DNA from: Aeromicrobium sp. PE09-221
GTDB taxonomy: Bacteria > Actinomycetota > Actinomycetes > Propionibacteriales > Nocardioidaceae
DNA: 39,323 nt
Direction of reading: 5' to 3'
NCBI RefSeq assembly: GCF_002174305.1
Contig: NZ_MIJB01000011.1
Span: 1 to 39,323, forward strand
Position 1 is the stretch's first letter; each line of letters begins with the position of its first letter. The notes below the pieces were generated by a model that ran no database searches, had not been told where the DNA came from, and was given only the letters and a program-made list of their open reading frames with translations. A program made the translations under genes and the position numbers. Positions 29,796 to 38,955 of the stretch are shown here, piece after piece.

Positions 29796-31510
29796 TGACC
29801 ACCTCCACCGTCGCCGCGGTGCGCGGCCTCCGCGTCTCCTATGATGCCGGCGATCAGCGGGTCACCGTGGCCGAGGACATCGACTTCGAGCTGACCCGCG
29901 GCCGGACCCTCGGCCTGGTCGGCGAGTCCGGCAGCGGCAAATCGACCGTCGCCCGCACCCTCCTGGGGCACCTCCGGGACGGATCGCGTATCGATGCCGG
30001 CACCGTCACGGTGTTCGAGGACGATGTCTTCGCCCTCGCACCCGCGCCCCTGCGGCAGCTGCGCGGCGGCACCGTCGCCCTGGTGGCGCAGAATGCCGGT
30101 CACGCGCTCACTCCGTCGATGCGGATCGGCGCTCAGCTCCGCGAGACCTTGGATGCCCACGGTCTGCCGAGCGGCGACGATCGCCTCATCGAACTGCTCG
30201 ATCTCGTCCGGCTGCCGTCGCCCGATGCGCTGATCGACCGCTACCCGCACGAGCTGTCCGGCGGTCAGCAGCAACGGGTGGCGATCGCGATGGCCGTCTC
30301 CACCGACCCCAAGATCCTCGTGCTCGACGAGCCGACCACGGCATTGGACGTGATCACCCAGGCGGCGGTCCTGGCGCTGGTGAACGAGCTGCGCGAGCGG
30401 CTGGGCATGGCGGTGCTGATCGTGAGCCACGACCTCGGCGTCGTGTCGGCCGTGGCCGATGACGTGCTCGTGATGCGGCTCGGCCGTGAGGTCGAGCACG
30501 GGCCCACCCAGGAGGTGCTGAACCGACCGCGCGAGGAGTACACGCGCCAGCTCATCGCCGCGGCACCGCGGGTCCATGGCGTCGACATCATCGGACGTGA
30601 GGATCCCGACGCCGATGTCGTCGTGCGCTGCCGCGATGTCGACATCCGCTATCCGCGCGCGCCGAGGCTCGCCGTCAGCGGTTTCGACGTGGAGATCCTC
30701 CGCGGCGAGACCGTCGCGGTGGTCGGTGAGTCCGGCAGCGGCAAGTCCACCGTCGCATCGGCCCTCGCGGGTCTCGCCGATGTCGAACGCGGGGAGGCAG
30801 CGCTCTGGTCCTCCGACGGCACTCGCCATGATCTGCTCGGTGCCGCCGCTCGACGCCCGGTCGACGTCCGCCGTTCGGTCCAGCTGATCTTCCAGAATGC
30901 CGACCTGGCCCTCAACCCGCGTCGAACCGTCGGCGATGCGATCGCTCGCCCGCTGAAGGTGTTCGGGCGAGCCTCCCGGGCGGAGACACCCGCGGTGGTG
31001 GACCGCCTGCTGACGGAAGTGGGCCTGGGCCCGGAGTTCGCACGCCGCGTCCCCGCCCAGCTGTCCGGCGGACAGCGACAGCGCGTCGGCATCGCCCGCG
31101 CGCTGGCCGCCGAGCCCACGCTGCTCATCGCCGACGAGATCACCACCGCACTCGATGTCTCGGTACAGGCCGAGGTGCTCGCGCTGCTGGATCATCTGCG
31201 GGAGAGCAGGGGCCTGTCGTGCCTGTTCATCAGCCATGACCTGGCCGTCGTCCGCAGCGTGGCCGACCGGATCGTCGTGATGAAGGACGGGAGGATCGTC
31301 GAGTCCGCCCCCACGGCGGTCCTGTTCGAAGAGCCCCGCCACCCGTACACCCGCTCACTGCTGGAGGCCGTGATCGAACCGGGGCACACCGAGCTGCCGG
31401 GCAGCGATGCCGACCACCGCACCACCACCCTCGATCCCGATGCGCCGCTCATCGATATCGGCAACGGCCACCGGGTCCGCGATGACGAAGGAGCACTGAC
31501 CACTCGATGA
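29795..31510 (+). CDS. Fused double ATPase of the ABC importer (DppD-DppF)
   Basis: 571 residues with two complete nucleotide-binding domains in one chain. The first has Walker A GESGSGKST near residue 43, the signature LSGGQQQR near 154 and Walker B ILVLDEPTTALD near 173. The second has GESGSGKST near 311, LSGGQRQR near 422 and LLIADEITTALD near 442. Peptide importers usually use two separate ATPase genes; fused forms are common in actinobacteria. The start is ATG 29795. The stop overlaps the hydrolase start as ATGA. Confidence 0.93.
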   Translation: MTTSTVAAVRGLRVSYDAGDQRVTVAEDIDFELTRGRTLGLVGESGSGKSTVARTLLGHLRDGSRIDAGTVTVFEDDVFALAPAPLRQLRGGTVALVAQNAGHALTPSMRIGAQLRETLDAHGLPSGDDRLIELLDLVRLPSPDALIDRYPHELSGGQQQRVAIAMAVSTDPKILVLDEPTTALDVITQAAVLALVNELRERLGMAVLIVSHDLGVVSAVADDVLVMRLGREVEHGPTQEVLNRPREEYTRQLIAAAPRVHGVDIIGREDPDADVVVRCRDVDIRYPRAPRLAVSGFDVEILRGETVAVVGESGSGKSTVASALAGLADVERGEAALWSSDGTRHDLLGAAARRPVDVRRSVQLIFQNADLALNPRRTVGDAIARPLKVFGRASRAETPAVVDRLLTEVGLGPEFARRVPAQLSGGQRQRVGIARALAAEPTLLIADEITTALDVSVQAEVLALLDHLRESRGLSCLFISHDLAVVRSVADRIVVMKDGRIVESAPTAVLFEEPRHPYTRSLLEAVIEPGHTELPGSDADHRTTTLDPDAPLIDIGNGHRVRDDEGALTTR

Positions 31511-33498
31511 CCTCGGTCGATATCGACCCCAGCACGGTCGACGTCCGCGAGCTGTGGATCCCGATGCCGGATGGTGCGCGCCTGCGCGCGCGAGCCTGGC
31601 TGCCCGTGGGAGCGGAGGAGCATCCGGTCCCGGCGCTGCTGGAGTACCTGCCGTATCGGCTCGACGACTGGACCTCGGTCCGCGACAGCGAGCGTCACCC
31701 CTACTACGCGGCACACGGGTACGCCTCGATCCGGGTCGATGTGCGCGGGGCCGGGGGATCCGATGGTCTCTTCGAGGACGAGTACTCCCCCGCCGAGCTC
31801 GATGACGGTGTCGAGGTCATCCGATGGCTGGCCGAGCAACCGTGGTGCGACGGCGGTGTCGGCATGTTCGGCATCTCGTGGGGCGGTTTCAATTCGCTCC
31901 AACTGGCCGAGCGCGCCCCTGAACCCCTGAAGGCCATCGTCACCGTCTGCTCCACCGATGACCGCTACGACAACGACGTGCACTATATGGGCGGCGCCCT
32001 GCTCGCTATCGACATGTCTGCCTGGGCTGGGACCATGCTGGCCTTCGCCTCGCGTCCCCCGCTGCCCGAGGTCGTCGGCGAGGGGTGGGTCGAGCGGTGG
32101 CGCGCGCGCCTGGAGCAGCAGCGACCCCTTGGTCCGATCTGGCTCGCCCATCAGGAACGCGACGAGTACTGGCGGCGGGGCAGCGCGTGCGAGAACTATG
32201 GCGGTATCGAGGCTGCGGTGCTGGCGGTCGGCGGATGGAACGACCCCTACCGCGACACCGTGCTACGGCTGCTCGAGCATCTCGATGCCCCTGCCAAGGG
32301 GATCATCGGCCCGTGGTCGCACCAGTACCCCGACCGGGGTCTCGCCCCCGGACCTTCGATCGGTTTTCTGCAGGAGACGCTGCGGTGGTGGGATCGCTGG
32401 CTGAAGGGGGCCGACACCGGTGTGGAGACCGAGCCGGATCTTCGCGCCTGGATCAACGATCCCGAGCCGCCCGCGCCATATGTTGAGAACAAGGAGGGAC
32501 GCTGGGCCGGGGTGTCCTGGCCGGGCGAGGCACCCGTCCATGCGAGCGGCCTCGGCGGAGGGCGGGCCCTGCTGCGCTCGCCGTGGGCGACGGGCCAGGA
32601 CGCGGGACGGTTCTTCCCCTTCGGCAATGCCGCCGATCTGCCACCGGATCAGCGCGCCGAGGACGGTCGGTCGCTATGCGTCGATCTGCCCGTGGACGAG
32701 CCCCTGGAACTGTTGGGCAAGCCCGTCGCACGACTGCGACTGCGATCGACCCACGATCGGGGTCATGTGATCGTGCGGCTGTGCGATGTGGCGCCCGACG
32801 GATCCTCGACACTCGTGACACGCGGTGTGCTCAATCTGCTCAAGCGCGACGGCATGGATCGCATCGATCCGCTCACGCCCGGTGAGGACGTCGATGTGGA
32901 GGTTCCGCTCGTCGCGGCCGGCTACCGGTTCGAACCCGGCCATCGGCTGCGCGTCGCCCTCAGCAATCACTACTGGCCGTGGATCTGGCCGCACGCGGTC
33001 GACGACACCCTCGATATCGATCTCGGCGCCAGCTCCATCGTGCTCCCGCTCGCGGATCCGGGCGCTGTACCCGTCGGGTTCGCCGAGCCGGAGCACGCCC
33101 GGCCGATCCCGATCGGCGTCCCGGACGGGGCGCCCGAGGCCCGGCCGCCTCGCATCGTGCGACACGATGTCGCCACCGGCGAGACGGTGCTGGAGGTCGA
33201 CCCCGGCTACGGCGGCACCCGCCGTTATCCGACGGGCTTGGACTTCCTCGAATGGACCGAGGAGGTGTACCGCATCCGCGAGGGCGATCCGACCTCACCA
33301 GTGACGGAGGCGCACTGGCGCATCGGGCTGTCCAACCAGGGCTGGAGCGCATCGGTGGAGACCAGCTCGATCATCACCTGCGATGCGGATGCCTTCTATC
33401 TCGAGAACACCGTCCTCGCGATCGCCGAACACGATGGCAGGCGCGAGACGGTCGGTGAGTTCTCCTATCGTGACCGTGTGCCCAGGACGTCGGTGTGA
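31507..33498 (+). CDS. CocE/NonD-type alpha/beta hydrolase (peptidase S15 family)
   Basis: 663 residues, the size of the family. The N terminus VDVRELWIPMPDGARLRARAWLP is typical. The catalytic triad can be read as Ser124 in GISWGG, Asp246 in GGWNDPYRD and His272 in GPWSHQYP. The C-terminal beta-sandwich shows RLRLRSTHDRGHVIVRLCDV. There is no signal peptide, so it should act in the cytoplasm on what the upstream transporter brings in. The family includes Xaa-Pro dipeptidyl peptidases, cephalosporin acylases and cocaine esterase, so the bond cleaved (amide or ester) is open. ATGA and GTGA overlaps link it to both neighbours. Confidence 0.9.
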   Translation: MTSVDIDPSTVDVRELWIPMPDGARLRARAWLPVGAEEHPVPALLEYLPYRLDDWTSVRDSERHPYYAAHGYASIRVDVRGAGGSDGLFEDEYSPAELDDGVEVIRWLAEQPWCDGGVGMFGISWGGFNSLQLAERAPEPLKAIVTVCSTDDRYDNDVHYMGGALLAIDMSAWAGTMLAFASRPPLPEVVGEGWVERWRARLEQQRPLGPIWLAHQERDEYWRRGSACENYGGIEAAVLAVGGWNDPYRDTVLRLLEHLDAPAKGIIGPWSHQYPDRGLAPGPSIGFLQETLRWWDRWLKGADTGVETEPDLRAWINDPEPPAPYVENKEGRWAGVSWPGEAPVHASGLGGGRALLRSPWATGQDAGRFFPFGNAADLPPDQRAEDGRSLCVDLPVDEPLELLGKPVARLRLRSTHDRGHVIVRLCDVAPDGSSTLVTRGVLNLLKRDGMDRIDPLTPGEDVDVEVPLVAAGYRFEPGHRLRVALSNHYWPWIWPHAVDDTLDIDLGASSIVLPLADPGAVPVGFAEPEHARPIPIGVPDGAPEARPPRIVRHDVATGETVLEVDPGYGGTRRYPTGLDFLEWTEEVYRIREGDPTSPVTEAHWRIGLSNQGWSASVETSSIITCDADAFYLENTVLAIAEHDGRRETVGEFSYRDRVPRTSV

Positions 33499-34097
33499 GA
33501 CAGCGGCTTTCGCCGACGGAGCGGCGTGCGCAGATCGTCGAGGCGGCCCATGCCCTCATCGTCCAGGAGGGCCTCGCGGCGACCTCATTGCGTGATATCG
33601 CCGCGGCCGCCGGGGTGTCGATGGGCACGGTCACCTACCACTTCGCCGGCGTGGACGAGATTCTCGGAGCCGTGGTGGTGACCGAAGCGGATCGCTTCTA
33701 CGAGGGGGTCGTCGCGGCGGCCGACAACGAGCCCGAGCCCCGGGTCGCCCTCGACCTGCTCGTCGCCGCGATCTTCGATGAGTCGCCCCGCGTCGAGGCT
33801 CACTGGCGGATCTGGTCGGAGTACTGGACGGTCGCGACGCGGCGACCGGAGCTGGCTGAGCCCTATGCCGCGCGGATCCGCCACTGGGAGCAATGCTGTA
33901 CGCGCGTCATCGCCCGGGGCGTCGAGTCCGGGACCTTCCGAACGGTGGAACCCGCCGAGGCCGCATTGAAGCTCGCCGCCTACTCAGATGGGCTGGGCAC
34001 GCAACGCGCACAGGGCGTGCCCGAACTCGATGCCGCCACGGCTCGTTCCTGGATGACCGAGTTCGTCCGGCTACTGCTGGAGCCCATCGGGCGCTGA
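33495..34097 (+). CDS. TetR-family transcriptional regulator
   Basis: 200 residues. The N-terminal HTH is RRAQIVEAAHALIVQEGLAA...LRDIAAAAGVSMGTVTYHF, followed by a helical ligand domain with HWRIWSEYWTVATRRPELAE. The start GTG 33495 overlaps the hydrolase stop (GTGA), so the regulator is made with the pathway it probably controls, likely by binding the palindrome at 26383-26410. The last 27 bases overlap the convergent acyltransferase gene. Confidence 0.9.
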   Translation: MRQRLSPTERRAQIVEAAHALIVQEGLAATSLRDIAAAAGVSMGTVTYHFAGVDEILGAVVVTEADRFYEGVVAAADNEPEPRVALDLLVAAIFDESPRVEAHWRIWSEYWTVATRRPELAEPYAARIRHWEQCCTRVIARGVESGTFRTVEPAEAALKLAAYSDGLGTQRAQGVPELDAATARSWMTEFVRLLLEPIGR

Positions 34098-34673
34098 CGC
34101 CCCGCCCGCCTCCTCGGCCAATGCGACGCGGCCGGTGTTCGCGGGACGGACACCGACCATGCCCGCATAGAACGCGCGGATGCGATCCATGTCGGCACGG
34201 ACGTCTCCGCTGAGCCGGAACGTCGGTCCGAGGCCCGTCGTGCGCGTGGTGCGGTCGACATAGGCCAGGGTGACGGGAAGGTCGGTGGCGCGCGCGATCC
34301 GGTAGAAGCCGGACTTCCAGCGGTCCACGGGCCCGCGGGTGCCCTCGGGCGTGATGACCAGGTGGAAGCTCTCACCGGCATGATGGCGTTCGATGAGCTC
34401 CTCGACGAGCCCTGCCGGATCGCGGCGGTCGACGGGGATGCCGCCGAAGGCCCGCATCAGCGGTCCCATCGGTCCGGCGAAGAGCTCACGCTTGCCGAGG
34501 AAACGCAGCGTCAGCCCGTTGCGCCAGGCGACGGCGACCATGAGCACGAAGTCCCAGTTGGAGGTGTGCGGGGCGGCGACCATGACACCGGACGCCTCGG
34601 GGACCGATTCCGAGCGGTAGTTCCACCGCGAGAGGGTCCAGTACAGCCGGGCCACGGCTCGCCGAATGATCAC
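34071..34673 (-). CDS. 1-acylglycerol-3-phosphate acyltransferase-like protein
   Basis: 200 residues. The acyltransferase motifs are HTSNWDF (H-x4-D, catalytic), FAGPMGPLMRAFGGIPVDRR and VITPEGTRGPVDRWKSGFYR. These define the PlsC-like superfamily, whose members transfer acyl groups to lysophospholipids or related acceptors at the membrane. The start is GTG 34673; no ATG is in frame close upstream. It converges on and overlaps the tetR-type gene by 27 bases. The acceptor lipid is not deducible. Confidence 0.85.
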   Translation of the reverse strand: MIIRRAVARLYWTLSRWNYRSESVPEASGVMVAAPHTSNWDFVLMVAVAWRNGLTLRFLGKRELFAGPMGPLMRAFGGIPVDRRDPAGLVEELIERHHAGESFHLVITPEGTRGPVDRWKSGFYRIARATDLPVTLAYVDRTTRTTGLGPTFRLSGDVRADMDRIRAFYAGMVGVRPANTGRVALAEEAGGASAPDGLQQ

Positions 34674-34701
34674 CCCGCGAGCATAGAGGACTCCCGGGCC
34701 G

Positions 34702-35286
34702 TCACAGGGCGAAGAGGGTATCGAGGTCGACCGCGACGGTGCCGTGCTCGCCGACGGAGACCTCGCCCGTGCGCTGCTCACCACCCAGCTCCAGCGCGGT
34801 CTCCCAGACGTTCACGTTATCCTCGCGGGTGGCTCGCAAGACGGTCAGCTCCTCGTGCTCCGGGTCGACCACCCAGTACTGACCGATGCCGGCCGCCAGA
34901 TACTCGCCGGTCTTGCGCAACTGATCCTCCCGGCGCGTGCGGGGTGAGAGGACCTCCGCGACGAGCACCGGCGGCTCAGTCACCCACACCGGGTCCTCCG
35001 GCAACTCGCGCATCACCGTCACATCGGCAATCCGGAAGCGCCGTCCGGCGGTGCGGACCCCCACCTCCTGGACCGACACGAGGCCGGGCAGGTCCCGGTC
35101 GAAGAGCGCGACGAGGTGCTTGCAGACGAGTTGATGCCGCACGGCCGGAGGCGGGCTCACGAGGGCGACTCCGTCGACCCACTCGGCACGGACCTCCTCG
35201 GGCAGCTCCTCCCACTCCTCGAAGGACATCGGGATCCGTTGCAGCACGTCGCTCGGCCACTCGAATGCCACGCCAGCCACGTCCAC
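34702..35286 (-). CDS. Uma2-family (DUF820) putative endonuclease
   Basis: About 194 residues. The PD-(D/E)xK-like core of Uma2 proteins is visible: RAEWVDGVALVSP, RFRIADVTVMR, PVLVAEVLSPRTRREDQLRK and EYLAAGIGQYWVVDPE, supplying acidic and Lys residues of the presumed active site. Members are abundant in actinobacteria and cyanobacteria, often near mobile DNA, and their role is unproven. The start is uncertain: GTG 35286 or GTG 35280, both after GAGGAG, the second with better spacing. The frame extends further upstream to 35400 without a ribosome-binding site. Confidence 0.78.
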   Translation of the reverse strand: MDVAGVAFEWPSDVLQRIPMSFEEWEELPEEVRAEWVDGVALVSPPPAVRHQLVCKHLVALFDRDLPGLVSVQEVGVRTAGRRFRIADVTVMRELPEDPVWVTEPPVLVAEVLSPRTRREDQLRKTGEYLAAGIGQYWVVDPEHEELTVLRATREDNVNVWETALELGGEQRTGEVSVGEHGTVAVDLDTLFAL

Positions 35287-35433
35287 GACTCCTCTATCGA
35301 GCACCGACACATTCAGACTCCTTCCATTCTGACCACCCATGAGTGATCTGGCGAGTCCGATCCTCTCCCGGGACACCGACATCCGTCCCCCGCTGTCCAC
35401 AGGGACGTCAGGACATGCAGCGTCGCAGCGGGG

Positions 35434-36234
35434 TCAGGTGTCGCGGTTCTTCTCGTGGACGAGGCGCAGACCGATCAGCGTCAAGTCGTCCTCACGGTGG
35501 GTGAGCGTCTGACAGTGTCCGGCGATCGCCTCGCTGAAGGTGCCGGTGGCGACCACCGTGACGTTCTCCGGCTCGGCGTCGATCGCGTCGATCATCTGGT
35601 CGACCAATCCGTCAACGAGTCCGGCGAAGCCGTAGACGGCGCCCGCCTGGATCGCCTCCACCGTGTTCTTGCCGATGACCCCCCGCGGCTCGGCGACCTC
35701 CACGGACCGCAACTGCGCCCCCCTCTGGGCGAGTGCTTCGAGGGAAACCTCGACACCGGGCGCGATCGCCCCGCCCAGGTAACGACCTCGCCCGTCGACG
35801 ACATCGACGATGGTGGCCGTGCCGTTCAGGTCGACGATGATCGCCGGACCACCGTAGAGATGTGTCGCCGCTAGCGCGTTGACGATACGGTCGGTGCCCA
35901 CCTCGCGCGGGTTGTCGGTGTGGATGGCCACGCCCGTGCGCACCCCCGGACCCACCACCCACACCGGGACGTGATCGAAGTAGCGGTCGAGCATGCCGCG
36001 CACCTCGACCCCGATGGAGGGCACGGTGCAGCACATGCTGACGGCCTCGATGTCGTCATCGGCGAAACCGGCCGCCCGCACGAAGCCGTGGGCCACGAGA
36101 TACCACTCATCGGCAGTGCGAGTGGCGTCCGAGGAGATGGTCCAGCGCCCGCGCAGCACAGGCTGACCGTCGAGATCGTCCCAGACGCCGATGACCGACA
36201 GCCGATTGCCGACATCGAGGCAGAGCAGGCTCAT
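35434..36234 (-). CDS. coaX: Type III pantothenate kinase
   Basis: 266 residues. It phosphorylates pantothenate, the first step from vitamin B5 to CoA. The family pattern is clear in CLDVGN (residues 5-10), NPREVGTDRIVNALAA, LGGAIAPGVEVSLEALAQRG and GVIGKNTVEAIQAGAVYGFAG. Two departures stand out: DVGN is followed by RLS rather than T-N/H-T, and the phosphate-2 motif reads DLNGTAT with one extra residue compared with the usual DFGTAT. It lies 17 bases after panD in a pantothenate-CoA cluster, which supports the role. Confidence 0.88.
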   Translation of the reverse strand: MSLLCLDVGNRLSVIGVWDDLDGQPVLRGRWTISSDATRTADEWYLVAHGFVRAAGFADDDIEAVSMCCTVPSIGVEVRGMLDRYFDHVPVWVVGPGVRTGVAIHTDNPREVGTDRIVNALAATHLYGGPAIIVDLNGTATIVDVVDGRGRYLGGAIAPGVEVSLEALAQRGAQLRSVEVAEPRGVIGKNTVEAIQAGAVYGFAGLVDGLVDQMIDAIDAEPENVTVVATGTFSEAIAGHCQTLTHREDDLTLIGLRLVHEKNRDT

Positions 36235-36251
36235 TCGGATGCCAGTCCGGG

Positions 36252-36683
36252 TCAGTGCGCGACGAGCGGATTGTCGACGATGTCGCCGCGGAGGAGTCCG
36301 GTGCCGGGCAGCGCCTCGGCGGGATCGGAACCCGTGCCGATGATGCGGTTGTCGGCATCGACGAAGACGACGTTCGGGGAGAACTCGCGAGCCTCGGCGT
36401 CCTCCATCTGCGCGTAGGCGATGAGGATGACCAGATCGCCGGGGTGCACGAGCCGCGCGGCGGCGCCATTGATGCCGATGACGCCCGAGCCGCGCTCGCC
36501 GGCGATCGTGTAGGTCTCGAGCCGGGCACCGTTGTCGATGTCGACGATGTGCACGAGCTCGCCGGGCAGGATATTCGAGGCGTCGAGCAGATCCTGGTCG
36601 ACGGTGACGGAGCCGACATAGTGCAGATCGGCCTGTGTGACGGTGGCACGGTGGATCTTGGACTTCATCATGGTGCGCAGCAT
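36252..36683 (-). CDS. panD: Aspartate 1-decarboxylase
   Basis: 143 residues, a pyruvoyl enzyme that makes beta-alanine for pantothenate. The self-cleavage site is Gly24-Ser25 in [10 protein letters not shown], with Lys9 and the conserved [14 protein letters not shown]. The start ATG 36683 is two bases after the panC stop, and its ribosome-binding site GGGAGGAAA lies inside the panC end. Confidence 0.96.
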   Translation of the reverse strand: MLRTMMKSKIHRATVTQADLHYVGSVTVDQDLLDASNILPGELVHIVDIDNGARLETYTIAGERGSGVIGINGAAARLVHPGDLVILIAYAQMEDAEAREFSPNVVFVDADNRIIGTGSDPAEALPGTGLLRGDIVDNPLVAH

Positions 36684-36685
36684 GG

Positions 36686-37519
36686 TCAGTTTCCTCCCAG
36701 GTTCAGGGCGATGTTGTCGAGGAGCCGGGGCCGGCCGATGCGCGCGGCCACCAGCAGGCGGGCCTCGCGCCCGGGCACGGGCTCGGCGAGATCAGGGTCG
36801 GTCAGAGCGAGGTAGTCGGGGGTGATGCTCCGCTCGTCGAGTACGGCACGGGCTGCGGCGAGCACCGCCTCGGGGCCGTGTGCCGCCGCAGCGACGCCGG
36901 CCCGCAGCGCGGCGTTGATGGTGGCGGCGAGCTCTCGCTCATCGGCTTCCAGATAGCGATTGCGCGAGCTCATCGCGAGACCGTCGGGCTCGCGGACCGT
37001 CGGGCAGCCGACGATATCGACGCCGAGGCAGAGCTCGCGGGCCATGAGCCGGATGAGCGTCAGCTGCTGGTAGTCCTTCTCGCCGAAGACCGCCACGTCG
37101 GGGCGCACCAGGCCGAGTAGCTTGGCGACCACCGTGAGGACTCCGCGGAAGTGCGTGGGCCGCCGGGCGCCTTCGAGGATCTGCCCGAGCGGGCCGGCGT
37201 CCACGCTCACGGTGGCGTCGAGCCCGTCGGGGTACATGACCTGGACTGTGGGCGCGAAGACGATGTCGACATCGGCCTCAGCGCAACGCTCCAGATCGGC
37301 GTCGAAGGTCCGCGGATAGGCATCGAAGTCCTCACCGGGGGCGAACTGGGTGGGATTCACGAAGATCGAGACGACGAGGGTCTCGGCGAGTGGGCGGGCG
37401 TGCTTCATGAGCTGGACGTGGCCGTCGTGCAGCGCACCCATGGTGGGCACGAGGGCGATGCTGCCCTCGGTGGCGGCGCGCAGTTCCTCGCGCGTGCGGA
37501 CCACCAGCGGGCCGGTCAT
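36686..37519 (-). CDS. panC: Pantothenate synthetase
   Basis: 277 residues. It joins pantoate and beta-alanine using ATP. The motifs are [10 protein letters not shown] (HIGH-type nucleotide binding), [26 protein letters not shown] and [12 protein letters not shown] (KMSKS-like). The length is standard. The start ATG 37519 overlaps the preceding DUF2520 gene's stop as ATGA, so the cluster reads DUF2520-panC-panD-coaX. Confidence 0.96.
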   Translation of the reverse strand: MTGPLVVRTREELRAATEGSIALVPTMGALHDGHVQLMKHARPLAETLVVSIFVNPTQFAPGEDFDAYPRTFDADLERCAEADVDIVFAPTVQVMYPDGLDATVSVDAGPLGQILEGARRPTHFRGVLTVVAKLLGLVRPDVAVFGEKDYQQLTLIRLMARELCLGVDIVGCPTVREPDGLAMSSRNRYLEADERELAATINAALRAGVAAAAHGPEAVLAAARAVLDERSITPDYLALTDPDLAEPVPGREARLLVAARIGRPRLLDNIALNLGGN

Positions 37520-38370
37520 CGCACGCTCTCCTCGCCGAGCAGCTCGTGCAGGCGTCGCGCGGGTACGGCTCCGATGCGGCCCGTGACCTGCGCCCGCTCA
37601 GCCGTGGACTCCGCGAGAGCGCGGTAGGTGCGGCGGGTGTCGCCGTCGAGGGCCTCCAGGTGTGCGTGGACCGTGTCGACATCGCCACGGGCGACCGGCC
37701 CGGTGAGCGCAGCATCGCCGTAGGCGAGGGTGTTGTCGAGGGCGGCGCCGAGCAGCGGACGCAGCACGCTCGCGGGGTCGTCCGCACCGATGCCGCGCAG
37801 CACGTCCATCGCCTGTGTCACGAGGGTCGTGAGGTGATTGGCGCCGTGGGCGAGCGCGGCGTGATAGGCGACGCGGTCGGACTCGGCGATCCACATCGGA
37901 CTGCCGCCGAGGTCCGCGACGAAGGCGGCGATCGCCTCGCGATCCTCATCGGCTGCGGTCAGCCCGAACACGCACGTCCGATCGAGGTCGATCTCGGTGC
38001 CGGTGAAGGTCATCGCGGGATGTACGGCTGCCGTCCGGGCACCGCGATCGGCGAAGGGGGCGAGGACCACACGGCCGTGGCGGCCACTGGTGTGCACGAC
38101 GTATTGCCCGGGGCGCGACAGCGGCGCCAGTCGATCGGCGACCTCGGCCAGCGAGTCGTCGGGAACGGCCAGCACGAGGAGGTCGACCGACGGCAGGAGT
38201 GACTCGGGGGTCGTCAACGGGATGTCCCCGAGCAGCGTGGCGACGCGAAGCCGGGTGGCATCGGATCGACCGCTGACGCCGACGATCTCATGACCGGCGG
38301 CACGGAGACGGGCGGCGAGGACGGCACCGACACGGCCGGCCCCGACCACGCCCACACGGGAGCGCTGCAT
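37516..38370 (-). CDS. Rossmann-fold DUF2520 protein
   Basis: 284 residues. The N-terminal NAD(P)-binding motif VGVVGAGRVGAVLAARLRAAGH is followed by VDLLVLAVPDDSLAEVADRL and the DUF2520 block AAVHPAMTFTG with YHAALAHGANHLTTLV. This layout is like ketopantoate or 6-phosphogluconate dehydrogenases. Its genomic link to panC is conserved in mycobacteria and other actinobacteria, so a ketopantoate-reductase-like role in pantothenate synthesis is plausible but unproven. The start is ATG 38370. The 175 bases between it and the tRNA must hold divergent promoters, but none is clear. Confidence 0.86.
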   Translation of the reverse strand: MQRSRVGVVGAGRVGAVLAARLRAAGHEIVGVSGRSDATRLRVATLLGDIPLTTPESLLPSVDLLVLAVPDDSLAEVADRLAPLSRPGQYVVHTSGRHGRVVLAPFADRGARTAAVHPAMTFTGTEIDLDRTCVFGLTAADEDREAIAAFVADLGGSPMWIAESDRVAYHAALAHGANHLTTLVTQAMDVLRGIGADDPASVLRPLLGAALDNTLAYGDAALTGPVARGDVDTVHAHLEALDGDTRRTYRALAESTAERAQVTGRIGAVPARRLHELLGEESVR

Positions 38371-38545
38371 AGCTGATTGCCTTTCGTTCCAGTCCTCGGC
38401 GAGGTACCAGACAAAGTGACGTGGCCAGTGTACTCGCGAGCACCTCCGCCAGCGCATGTGCCGTGCGCCACACTCCCTTCGCGTGCGCTCCCAGCTGCAT
38501 GAGAGTCGGCGGCTGCTGGCAGACTAGGGCGAGCACTTCGGTAAG

Positions 38546-38618
38546 GGGCCTCTAGCTCAATCGGCAGAGCAGCGGACTTTTAATCCGCGGGTTGTGGGTT
38601 CGAGTCCCACGGGGCCCA
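38546..38618 (+). tRNA. tRNA-Lys (anticodon TTT)
   Basis: A full cloverleaf can be drawn. Acceptor GGGCCTC pairs with GGGGCCC (one G-T wobble), the anticodon stem is GCGGA/TCCGC around loop CTTTTAA, and the T arm is GTGGG-TTCGAGT-CCCAC. The discriminator is A38618. CCA is not encoded in full (the next bases are CCCC). Confidence 0.97.
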
Positions 38619-38955
38619 CCCCACGCACAAGGCTCGAACCCTTGCCCGACGAATCGTTGGCAGGGGTTCGGGCCTTTTGGCTGTCCTGCGCCCAGTTGAG
38701 GGCGTTGCCGTTGATCTCGGGGTCGGTCAGCATCTCGTAGGGGCGCTGGTACTCGACGCGGAGCTCGTCGTCTTCTTCGACGTAGACCTTGGTGAAGAAG
38801 GCTTGGTTGCACAGGCGCCGGTTGGTGTCGTCGCAGCGGGCGTAGATGTCGGCGCAGTTGGCCAGCAGGTTGAGGGCGTCTTCGAGGTGGGCGCGGGCGT
38901 CGGCGTACTCGCCGTGGTGGGCGTCGATACGGCGGTTGAGGCGGTCGAGTGGGCG
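38557..38955 (-). pseudogene. C-terminal remnant of a serine recombinase
   Basis: The minus-strand frame from 38955 reads RPLDRLNRRIDAHHGEYADA, then ALNLLANCADIYARCDD, LCNQAFFTKVYVEEDDEL and YEMLTDPEINGNALNWAQ. This is the C-terminal pattern of large serine site-specific recombinases from actinobacterial mobile elements. The frame has no stop until TGA 38557, inside the tRNA-Lys gene. The catalytic N terminus is missing: at 38955/38956 an IS3-type end begins. It is the relic of an integrated element next to a tRNA gene. Confidence 0.72.
38629..38678 (+). terminator. Intrinsic terminator after tRNA-Lys
   Basis: An 18-bp stem (AAGGCTCGAACCCTTGCC with GGCAGGGGTTCGGGCCTT, only G-T wobbles as exceptions) encloses a 12-base loop and ends in TTTT, 10 bases after the tRNA. 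It also lies inside the reading frame of the recombinase remnant on the other strand. Confidence 0.75.
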
